From positions 1 to 45,652 of IMG/VR virus record IMGVR_UViG_3300027865_000013: a DNA stretch of 45,652 nt; one strand, 5' to 3'. Under the pieces are notes generated by a model. That model had not been told where the DNA came from, ran no database searches, and saw nothing but the letters and a program-made list of their open reading frames with translations. The first letter of the stretch is position 1, and each line of letters starts with the position of its first letter. Position numbers and translations under genes: made by a program. Positions 38,882 through 45,652 of this stretch are shown here, one piece after another. Source of the DNA: a virus.

Positions 38882-40969
38882 TCATGCGCCTGGGTTCTTA
38901 TAGAATCCTCTCCAGTCGATGGCCTTTGCTGCCCTGTCAACTCTGCACTTGATCTTCAGACCGTCAACATCAAAGCTTTCTCTGGTTTCAATGACAGGTG
39001 CTTCTTCACCCACAAGCCCTGCAAGTTCAATTGTGTCAATCTGTGCAGGTGATGCGACACCGTACCAAGACAGTGCTGAATCTTTGTCAAGTCTTGCTTC
39101 AGAAAGGACACCCTGTCCAACAAAAGGATTGACTTCACCGGAAACAACCGGACTGATTTGGGAAGTCAGCTGCTGCGCCTTAGTTCGAAGTGTTGCAGGT
39201 ACAAGCAAGGACATCATTTCCAACTGAACCTCTTCATCATCAATCCCTGTTTGTGTCTGCATAGCAAGTCTTGCTTTGCTGATGGAATCAATAGAAAGAA
39301 TTGAACCCGCAGCTGCAAGGTTACCATGGTCTGCATGGAAAAGTGTTTTTCCATCACCCATCACTGGGTTTCCAGTGATAATGTTATAGACCAGTGTTGA
39401 TTCAAGATCACGTACACGACGCCCAAAAAGTTCCACCACTCGACTGAAAGCCTGAAGGTCATCATTGACCAGCATCTTTCTGGTGAAGGCAATGATTTTG
39501 CCATATGTACCAAGGGCATAAAATTCCTTTGCTTCAGACAGGGTAGAATATTTGTATTCCCCATGTTCTTTGACCTGTTCAAGTTCTGACAATGCGCCCA
39601 ACTGAACCCTGTTGACAGGTTTGAAATCATTCAGGGACACCCTTCTGACAAAAGTTTCAAATGTCTGCATCACAGCAGCATAAGCATCACGCAAGGTTTT
39701 GTTTGCAACATCAGCAAGAATTATTGGAAAATCACTGGAACTGTTCATTGCCCTAGATGCAATTTCCATCCTACCAAGTCCACGGGTTCTTTGACCCGCA
39801 ACTTCCAAACATTCCCTTGCAATTTCCATCATGGTCATTCCACGGTATTCCTTGCCGATGTCTTCAAGTTTGTAGAAGGAGGAATTCACCCTGTGAAGAA
39901 GTGAATTTTCAATTCCCTGTTTCCTGGTTGTCTGATCTTTCACCACAGCACCCCCTGCAAAATTTGAAGTTCTGGTTTTAGCATCTTCAGAAGCATCATT
40001 TTCAATTGCTTCCTTCCTTGCTTCATCAACAGGTGTCCCTGCTGTTATCATTTCAGAAGCCCTTGCACCCGTGATTTTCCCAAGTCTGGAAAGATCATTG
40101 ATGACAAGAACACGTTCCCTTTCAGCCACAAGTTCAGAACCCTGAACAGGTTCCTTTGCAGGTTCAGGAACAGGTTCTGCTGTCCTTGCTGCGTCCTGAA
40201 CAGGTTCAGGAGTAGGTTCAGGAGTAGGTTCAGGAGCAGGTTTTGCTGCTTCTTTCCTTACTTCATCAACAGTTGTCCCTGCTGTTATCATTTCAGAAGC
40301 CCTTTCAACAGTAATTTTTCCAGACTTGGAAAGATCATTGATGACAAGAACTCTTTCTCTTTCGGCTTTGATTGCTTTATTTTCCGGCATTGTGACATTC
40401 CCCCTTGTAATTATTTCACATTCATATTCCAAATTACTTGTTTCATTTCTAACCATTGATTTATCATCTGCACCCATAGTCACTATGGAATTTTCAAAGG
40501 GTTCCCAATCAACAGCACGTAAAGTCCTTAGACCACCTTCTTTTTTCGGTGCTATTTCTTCAAACTTATGAACCCTGTACCCAACAGAAGTATGCTGAAT
40601 TATTCCATCCCTGACATCATCCCTCAACCACTGAAGGTCTTCCCTTGCAGAAAATTGCCCCTTTGCAGTTCCTTTTTTTCCATCAGTTTCAGCAGACCTG
40701 ATCACACCAACCTGATCTTTCAAGGCTTCAATACCTGAACGACCTCCCCGGCTGTGCATTGCTAGAATTGGGGCACCATTCTGAAATCTTTTCAGTCTGA
40801 CATGTTTTGGGTCAAGTGAAAGTTCTTCAATGAATGGTTCATCAAACCAAGGAACTCTTAAAACCTTTGCACCCGTACTGAAGACCATGTCAATTTCACG
40901 GGTTTCAGAATTATATGACTTCGATTCAAAGGAAGCCTTTCTTGATAAGTTGCAAATTTTTGCTTTCAA
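38882..40969 (-). CDS. Fused prohead protease and major capsid protein
   Basis: A 695-residue protein opened by TTG at 40969 (AAGGGGAAATATT upstream). The N-terminal part is a HK97-type prohead protease: MHSR with His72, HTSVGY with Ser128 and a downstream acidic residue in DWEPFENS (Glu156 or Glu159). The middle (about 200-325) is a scaffold-like region with two near-identical 40-residue units (202-241 and 282-321, each starting AERERVLVINDLS) split by a Pro-Glu-rich linker. The C-terminal 350 residues are a Mu-like major capsid protein. Self-cleavage should free the capsid domain during head maturation. Confidence 0.9.
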   Translation of the reverse strand: MKAKICNLSRKASFESKSYNSETREIDMVFSTGAKVLRVPWFDEPFIEELSLDPKHVRLKRFQNGAPILAMHSRGGRSGIEALKDQVGVIRSAETDGKKGTAKGQFSAREDLQWLRDDVRDGIIQHTSVGYRVHKFEEIAPKKEGGLRTLRAVDWEPFENSIVTMGADDKSMVRNETSNLEYECEIITRGNVTMPENKAIKAERERVLVINDLSKSGKITVERASEMITAGTTVDEVRKEAAKPAPEPTPEPTPEPVQDAARTAEPVPEPAKEPVQGSELVAERERVLVINDLSRLGKITGARASEMITAGTPVDEARKEAIENDASEDAKTRTSNFAGGAVVKDQTTRKQGIENSLLHRVNSSFYKLEDIGKEYRGMTMMEIARECLEVAGQRTRGLGRMEIASRAMNSSSDFPIILADVANKTLRDAYAAVMQTFETFVRRVSLNDFKPVNRVQLGALSELEQVKEHGEYKYSTLSEAKEFYALGTYGKIIAFTRKMLVNDDLQAFSRVVELFGRRVRDLESTLVYNIITGNPVMGDGKTLFHADHGNLAAAGSILSIDSISKARLAMQTQTGIDDEEVQLEMMSLLVPATLRTKAQQLTSQISPVVSGEVNPFVGQGVLSEARLDKDSALSWYGVASPAQIDTIELAGLVGEEAPVIETRESFDVDGLKIKCRVDRAAKAIDWRGFYKNPGA

Positions 40970-41023
40970 AATATTTCCCCTTTGTTTGGACTCTTAAACA
41001 AGTAACACCAGAACAAATCAAAT

Positions 41024-42550
41024 TCAAGCATCATTTTCAGATTCTTCAGACTTTTCTGGTTCTGATTGAAATAGCCCTACCTGAGACACTTTTCTGGGGT
41101 CAATGTCTAGTATTATACCTAACTTATCTAATTCGGCATTAGAGTCAGCAATTTCCTTCAGTTGGTGTGTGAAGTCAAAACCAAATGACCTGACAGCTTC
41201 AGGAAGGGAAATCAAGCCTGATCTGATCGCCTTCATGATTGCTGGAATTTCTTTGGTTGGGTCAACCATTTCCCTTCTAGGTGTTGTATGAACAGAACTG
41301 ACACCCCTGACATTTGCCCCAGCAAGTTCAATTCCTTCAAGGAACCAATTAAAAACTGGTTTAATGAAAGAAGGAATCATCATCATCCACTGCCATTGCA
41401 CAATGCTTTTTCCAAATTCAATATGTGACATTCTACCACTGGAAAAATTTACCTGTGAATAGTCCCCAGTCATCGAAGAATAGGGAACACCTACACCAAT
41501 AGAAATCCCTTGAAGAAGTTTTGTGGTGTATTCAGCATAGCCTTCCACTTCAGGTGGTTTTCCAAATTCCACAGACTTTCCTGGTGGAAGAAATTCAATC
41601 ATTCCTGGTTCAACCTTTTCACCCATTTCAATTTTTTTGGTTTCAGTAGAAAGGTCATTCAGTTCCATGTCCCTGATAAAAACAGAATAGCAAGCAGCAA
41701 TTTTTTGTCTGACAAGCTGTGCATCCTCATATTCATCAAAGTCCCTTAGTCTAATAATAGCAGGTGCCAACCAAGGAACACCCATCACCTGTGAAGGTCT
41801 GTCCATTCTGTAAATGTGAAGGATATCTTCAGCAGGAATTCTGTTTGATCTGAAAGAACCAGTTGTGAAAATACCACCACCAGTCCCCCCTGGGTGCTGC
41901 TCAAAAATATGATAGGCAACTTTTACGCCTGTGTCTTTGTCAAATTCAATCCCCATGATAATCGGATTTTTTGTGGATGAGTCAACAGACAATCTTGAAT
42001 CAAGAAAGTCAGGTTCCAATACCTGCACCTTGAAAGGAACCAACAGATTGTTTGTCCTTATACGCCTGACAAGGGCACCGCCTGATTCAGCAATTGTTCT
42101 GATGACAAGCCTTTGAAGCCCCATAAAATCATGAACACCATCAGCATCACACAAACCATCTTCAGTCCACATCCCCCACAAGTCTGTGACCCTTGAAAGA
42201 TTGCCTTTGCTGGTGGACTTCACCTGTGTCATTATCCCGCTGCCCACTACATTAGAAGCAAGAACTTCAATTGCTCTAGTTGCATAAGGATTGTTTCTGA
42301 CTAAATCCCTGCTTCTTTCCCTTAGAATTTTAATACTTGCTTTTATCTCAACATTTGCAGAAGTCCCTGCTGTCACCCAGCCTTCAGTCCTTCTACCTCT
42401 TGAAGCACCTTCATATTTCCTGCTAGCAAGCCTATGTGACATCATGTCAAGATAAACTTTATGTTGGAACCTGCGTGTTTTTTCTGCTGGTGAAAATATT
42501 CCAATGAAATCATCCAACAATGATGTTCTGATAATCTTCTGTTTTTCCAT
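41024..42550 (-). CDS. Portal protein (lambda gpB family)
   Basis: A 508-residue portal protein. The family pattern includes RSRDLVRNNPYATRAIEVLASNVVGSG (seen in parts at about 79-104), FKVQVLEPDFLDSR, HIYRMDRPSQVMGVPWLAPAI and GVPYSSMTGDYSQVNFSSGRM. It forms the dodecameric ring at the head vertex through which DNA is packed by the terminase. It lies directly between the gpW-like and capsid genes. Confidence 0.94.
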   Translation of the reverse strand: MEKQKIIRTSLLDDFIGIFSPAEKTRRFQHKVYLDMMSHRLASRKYEGASRGRRTEGWVTAGTSANVEIKASIKILRERSRDLVRNNPYATRAIEVLASNVVGSGIMTQVKSTSKGNLSRVTDLWGMWTEDGLCDADGVHDFMGLQRLVIRTIAESGGALVRRIRTNNLLVPFKVQVLEPDFLDSRLSVDSSTKNPIIMGIEFDKDTGVKVAYHIFEQHPGGTGGGIFTTGSFRSNRIPAEDILHIYRMDRPSQVMGVPWLAPAIIRLRDFDEYEDAQLVRQKIAACYSVFIRDMELNDLSTETKKIEMGEKVEPGMIEFLPPGKSVEFGKPPEVEGYAEYTTKLLQGISIGVGVPYSSMTGDYSQVNFSSGRMSHIEFGKSIVQWQWMMMIPSFIKPVFNWFLEGIELAGANVRGVSSVHTTPRREMVDPTKEIPAIMKAIRSGLISLPEAVRSFGFDFTHQLKEIADSNAELDKLGIILDIDPRKVSQVGLFQSEPEKSEESENDA

Positions 42551-42552
42551 TA

Positions 42553-42750
42553 TTAAAGCCCCTTTGAAAAACTTGCATGAAGTCTTGCAGTCTTTGGAAC
42601 CAGTCCAAGGTCTTTACGCATCATATCCCTGATGCTTTGCATCTGTTCCAATGATCTGTATTCAATTTTTTTGTCACTGTACTGGACAATCAATGCACCT
42701 TCAGCAATTGCAGCTTCCAGTGCTTCAAGTTGTTTTGCTGTCCAAGCCAT
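42553..42750 (-). CDS. Head completion protein, gpW-like
   Basis: A 65-residue protein with the gpW-type pattern: LEALEAAIAEGALIVQYSDKKIEYRSLEQM and a C-terminal helix. In lambda, gpW joins the portal ring and stabilises packed DNA. The order terL, gpW, portal is identical to lambda. Confidence 0.85.
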   Translation of the reverse strand: MAWTAKQLEALEAAIAEGALIVQYSDKKIEYRSLEQMQSIRDMMRKDLGLVPKTARLHASFSKGL

Positions 42751-42769
42751 ATTTCCCCCAAAATAAAAA

Positions 42770-44686
42770 TTATAAAAAAGTTGATTTTCGTCTGGTCACT
42801 GTAGTCTGTCCTTTAATCTGCTTTTTCGGTGCTGCTGTTTCCTTATCTCCAACAGGTTGCAATGTTCCAAGTTGTTCTTCAAGCTGTTTCCAATTGGGTT
42901 CTTTGAATCTTGAGATACCAACCATTTCTGCTGCTGCTCTTGCATACACCCTACAATCAAGAACTTCATTCCTTCTACTGCTTTGAATTTTAATCCATTC
43001 CTTAACATCAAAACCCTTTTTATTTTTAGTTGTCACAAGTTCTTCAGAAGTCAACTGAAGAAAAAAATCTTCCCCATACATTGGGAAGTGACAAAATCCA
43101 AATTTGTCAGGGTCTGATTCCAAGCCTTCAGCAAGTCTTAAAAACCCATATAATTCAGACTTGACCAAGCTAACACCCACACCCCAGACTTTCAACCCAA
43201 ATTTTGAAGCCTTTCCCCTGCTAGTGAAATCAGTCTTCTTTGGTGTACTTATCACAGACATCAAGCTGTCACTTCCCTTGATTGCTGCAACCCTATTGAA
43301 AGGAAACCCCCTGACCCATGAATAAACATTTACTGTGTTATATCCACTGTCAACACACATCATGCGAAGTGGAAGACTGACACCTGATTCATGTTCCCAT
43401 GATTCATGAAGAACTGCTTCCAGTTCCTTCCAGACTTCAGGTGATGATGTATCACCATACATCACCCTATAATCAACAGACCATGTGACCTTGTCCCTTC
43501 CCCAGCCTACAATTTCACATTCCAGCCTGTCTTTCTGAACATCAACACCTGCTGTGACAAATAGGACACCCTGTGGAAGTGTGTTCATAGGGTAGGATTC
43601 TCTTCTTCTATAAAGATTTTTCCAGTCAGGTGCATCCCCTGATTCCTTCCAAGTCTCACCAAGCACCGTATTGATGAACCCTTTCAATTCTGCTGTTTTA
43701 TCCTGTGCATCCCACCAGTCCTGTGCTGCTTCTTCCCATGAAAACCAGCCTAATGGAGAATACAAAGCAGACAAATGAAACCCCGCAAGCTTTTTATTTT
43801 TAACATCAGGATTTTCTGCCCGCCATTCACCAGCAGCAAGCATTTCAGTTTTGTGATGCTCTGCAATAAGTTCATCACAGTGCAGACATTGAAACCTAAC
43901 TGTACTAAGCATTGGTGAACCATCTTCATATTTTTCCCAGACAATCCTTTTCCATTCAATAGTCTGCATCCCCCCACAATGTGGACAAGGGACATAATAT
44001 TTCCTTTGATCTGATTGCTTGTATGATTTTGCAATTCTGGAAGTGCCTTCAATGGTAGGTGTAGAACACTTGAAGATTTTTTTCCTTGGAAAAGTTGAAG
44101 TTCTTTTCTCAGCAAGTGCAATTGGGCACCCTTCACCGTCAACATCCTGTGGATATCTTTCAATTTCATCCATGAAAACTACCCTGATAGGTAGTGAACA
44201 CAGACCACTTGCACTGTTTGCACCAGTGATGACTAGGGTTCCACCTGGGAAATCTTTCATGAAAGCAGTGTCTGCTGTTTCTTTTGTCTTATGTTCCTTC
44301 ACCTTCGCAAATAATCTGGGACTTTCATTGATCAGTGGTGTGATGCGCTGTCTGCTGTTCTTCCTTGCAGTGTCAACAGTGGGCATAACATAGAGCATCG
44401 GGCCTGGACAAGCATCAATGACATAACCCATCAAATTATTTCCCACCTCTGTAGCACCAACCTGACTTCCCTTCATGAAAACTACTTCTGAATATGGGGA
44501 ATTGTCTGAAAGACAGTCCATGATTTCTTTCAGATAAGGTGTTCTGTCAGTTCTCCATTGTCCTGCTTCTGCTGAAGCCTTCGACGATAGAACCCTGTGC
44601 TTGTCAGCCCACTGGGAGACAGTCAGAATGGGGTCAGGTTTAATCCCTGATTGATATCCCTTTATGAATGGATTATTTTCCTGCAC
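42770..44686 (-). CDS. terL: Terminase large subunit (GpA family)
   Basis: A 638-residue packaging motor. The ATPase part shows Walker A KGSQVGATE (72-80), Walker B VVFMDEIERYP (169-179, Asp173-Glu174) and CSTPT (207-211). Cys pairs at 234/237 and 267/270 form a zinc finger typical of lambda gpA. The nuclease part has GVDVQKDRLE with Asp382 and CVDSGYN with Asp446. The family cuts cos or pac sites and pumps DNA into the prohead. Its lambda-type makes a cohesive-end packaging site upstream of terS plausible. Confidence 0.95.
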   Translation of the reverse strand: MQENNPFIKGYQSGIKPDPILTVSQWADKHRVLSSKASAEAGQWRTDRTPYLKEIMDCLSDNSPYSEVVFMKGSQVGATEVGNNLMGYVIDACPGPMLYVMPTVDTARKNSRQRITPLINESPRLFAKVKEHKTKETADTAFMKDFPGGTLVITGANSASGLCSLPIRVVFMDEIERYPQDVDGEGCPIALAEKRTSTFPRKKIFKCSTPTIEGTSRIAKSYKQSDQRKYYVPCPHCGGMQTIEWKRIVWEKYEDGSPMLSTVRFQCLHCDELIAEHHKTEMLAAGEWRAENPDVKNKKLAGFHLSALYSPLGWFSWEEAAQDWWDAQDKTAELKGFINTVLGETWKESGDAPDWKNLYRRRESYPMNTLPQGVLFVTAGVDVQKDRLECEIVGWGRDKVTWSVDYRVMYGDTSSPEVWKELEAVLHESWEHESGVSLPLRMMCVDSGYNTVNVYSWVRGFPFNRVAAIKGSDSLMSVISTPKKTDFTSRGKASKFGLKVWGVGVSLVKSELYGFLRLAEGLESDPDKFGFCHFPMYGEDFFLQLTSEELVTTKNKKGFDVKEWIKIQSSRRNEVLDCRVYARAAAEMVGISRFKEPNWKQLEEQLGTLQPVGDKETAAPKKQIKGQTTVTRRKSTFL

Positions 44687-44689
44687 TAC

Positions 44690-44920
44690 TCACACCACCT
44701 GCAAACAATTAGGAACCAAGTTTGGCAACAGATCACCAAACAAATCTTTTTTAACTTCAATTACTGATTTATGTTCCAGTGAAAAAAACCATGCAGACCT
44801 GTTCATTTCAGAATAGAATAGAAAACGCATAGGACTGAAAGTCTTTCCGCTTGCTTCATCACTGCCAACCAATGTCCAATATTTATATTTTTTGAAATGT
44901 TCAACCATTGTCTTTGTCAT
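44690..44920 (-). CDS. Hypothetical protein between terminase genes
   Basis: A 76-residue protein started within the end of the terS gene, with AAGGGACTGAAG before the ATG. It is rich in aromatic residues (KYKYWTLVG, RFLFYSE, SAWFF) and has no recognised motif. Its place between the terminase genes suggests a packaging-related role, without direct evidence. Confidence 0.65.
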   Translation of the reverse strand: MTKTMVEHFKKYKYWTLVGSDEASGKTFSPMRFLFYSEMNRSAWFFSLEHKSVIEVKKDLFGDLLPNLVPNCLQVV

Positions 44921-45518
44921 CTTCAGTCCCTTCCCACCCAGAAAGTTCTTCCAGTGCCTGTTGAATTTCCCTTTGAAGCAATATTTTAATTTTCAATGGG
45001 TCTGATTCAGCTGCAACTTCAGAACAAAGCCTGTCTGGAATCAGCAGCATCCTGTCCCTAATTTTTCTTGCTGCTGCAAAGGCTTCCCTTTCAACCATTG
45101 CTGCATCAATCAAGCTTCCTTTTTTCTCTTCAAGTTCAAGTTTTTTTATTTCAGCCTGAACCGACTCCCGTTTTGCCCTTGCAGAATTCAAAGAATCCGA
45201 TTCAGCACCATACTGGTCTGGTGATGTACCCTGCTGATCTGGTTTGATTCTAACATTGTTAGCTTTTCTCACATCCCTATTTTTTAACCAGTCTGCATCA
45301 GCTTCTTCCTGATTGATCATTCTCCGGTTGCCTTTCAGGTGCCCCTTGATGTGTCCTTTCTGCAATGCGTCTTGAACATTGGAAAGGGTGGTTCCCCTGT
45401 GCCTTCCGTACTGGTTCAGACCCATCCAATTTGCTGAAGGTTTTGGGCCTGGTTTTTTTCTATCTTTTTTTTCTTTGGTTCCACCAACCCTATTTTCAAA
45501 TTCTGCTGTAGTTTCCAT
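44901..45518 (-). CDS. terS: Terminase small subunit (Nu1-like)
   Basis: A 205-residue protein, start at 45518 behind GGGTGGGG. The N-terminal part contains a helix-turn-helix region of the Nu1 type (TTLSNVQDALQKGHIKG, about 43-60), which would bind the packaging site. The second half is a long helix (ARAKRESVQAEIKKLELEEK) followed by MLLIPDRLCSEVAAE, typical of small terminase oligomerisation regions. First gene of the late operon. Confidence 0.82.
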   Translation of the reverse strand: METTAEFENRVGGTKEKKDRKKPGPKPSANWMGLNQYGRHRGTTLSNVQDALQKGHIKGHLKGNRRMINQEEADADWLKNRDVRKANNVRIKPDQQGTSPDQYGAESDSLNSARAKRESVQAEIKKLELEEKKGSLIDAAMVEREAFAAARKIRDRMLLIPDRLCSEVAAESDPLKIKILLQREIQQALEELSGWEGTEDDKDNG

Positions 45519-45557
45519 ACACCCCACCCAAATAATTCAGATCATTTTTCCAAAAAA

Positions 45558-45576
45558 GATATCAATTTCTGATATC
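45558..45576. promoter_or_regulatory. Palindromic operator-like site before terS
   Basis: GATATCA (45558-45564) and TGATATC (45570-45576) are complementary around a 5-base spacer, and overlap the start region of the candidate late promoter. A dimeric regulator could bind here and control late transcription. Confidence 0.45.
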
Positions 45577-45601
45577 ATATATGTCCAGCGCAATTTGCTA
45601 A
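45574..45601 (-). promoter_or_regulatory. Candidate late-operon promoter
   Basis: On the minus strand TTAGCA (45596-45601) and TATGAT (45574-45579) are 16 bp apart, matching the sigma70 boxes at four and five of six positions. They lie 56 bp upstream of terS. A TGTCCA motif at 45582-45587 falls in the spacer, the same hexamer that is clustered at 1071-1410. Confidence 0.45.
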
Positions 45602-45640
45602 CCTATCAGAAAAAGGGTCATTTTTTAGCGAAAACCCGCA

Positions 45641-45651
45641 AGTTTGCACCC
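45641..45651. repeat. Right copy of 11-bp terminal direct repeat
   Basis: Identical to the first 11 bases of the window. The two copies would merge in a circular molecule, placing the junction about 125 bp upstream of terS, a position typical of cos in lambda-type phages. Confidence 0.5.
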
Positions 45652-45652
45652 A

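Noticed and set aside
1-45652. Direct end repeats as attL/attR of an integrated prophage
   Set aside because: No integrase, no tRNA fragment and no host genes are visible at either edge, and the repeat lies at the expected packaging-site position.
1-45652. tRNA genes and Mu-type transposase genes
   Set aside because: No cloverleaf with a TTC-type loop and acceptor stem was noticed in the intergenic gaps, and no DDE transposase or MuB-like ATPase appears despite the Mu-like tail module.

Overview
The window reads as an essentially complete genome of a tailed, contractile-tail (myovirus-type) double-stranded DNA phage of about 45.6 kb. Nearly every base lies in tightly packed, often overlapping genes with strong purine-rich ribosome binding sites (AAGGGG / GGGGG types), and no host housekeeping genes flank it. 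The first 11 bases recur at the right edge, next to the small terminase gene, which suggests that the record was opened at or near the packaging site. No integrase, transposase or recognisable CI-type repressor was found, so a lytic or extrachromosomal lifestyle is more likely than integration. A GH23 lytic transglycosylase and Sec signal peptides fit a Gram-negative-type host. A small protein matching the C-terminal glycyl-radical segment of anaerobic ribonucleotide reductase suggests a host that grows without oxygen. The exact host cannot be named from the sequence.

Layout. 1-1556: a displaced tail gene (gpZ-like, minus strand) and two long non-coding stretches. The second holds a cluster of TGTCCA/TGGACA motifs, partly phased at 11 bp, around an AT-rich core (candidate origin or control region), followed by a strong sigma70-type promoter. 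1557-6015 (plus): an early/accessory operon of ten genes, mostly small proteins, several Cys-rich, with a C5-cytosine DNA methyltransferase behind its own promoter and a ribbon-helix-helix protein. 6054-6088: terminator between convergent operons. 6117-8343 (minus): a secreted protein, the NrdD glycyl-radical-like small protein, a small zinc-finger protein and a metallophosphoesterase. 8516-11538 (minus): a run of very small membrane and hypothetical proteins and an HNH endonuclease. 11547-13886 (minus): primase-helicase. 13887-14177: divergent control region with terminator and promoter. 14178-18498 (plus): replication operon with a Cys-rich protein, an SSB-like protein with an acidic tip, a family A DNA polymerase and a nucleotidyltransferase-fold protein.

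18491-45518 (minus) is the late region. It is transcribed from right to left, starting at terS: small and large terminase, gpW-like joiner, lambda-type portal, fused prohead protease/major capsid protein, DUF2190 protein, neck and tail terminator proteins, two DUF2635 paralogues, Mu-type sheath and tube, tail chaperone with a programmed -1 frameshift, tape measure, Mu gp43 to gp48 baseplate genes, tail fibres, a holin/transglycosylase lysis pair, further fibre-accessory proteins and a second set of small membrane proteins that may aid lysis. The genome is therefore mosaic: Mu-like tail and baseplate, lambda-like packaging, and an autonomous replication module with its own polymerase and primase-helicase instead of transposition.

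The most notable signals are the free-standing NrdD glycyl-radical module, the phased repeat cluster at 1071-1410, the frameshift site in the tail chaperone gene, a large signal-peptide-bearing fibre-like protein, and the internally duplicated protease-capsid fusion.
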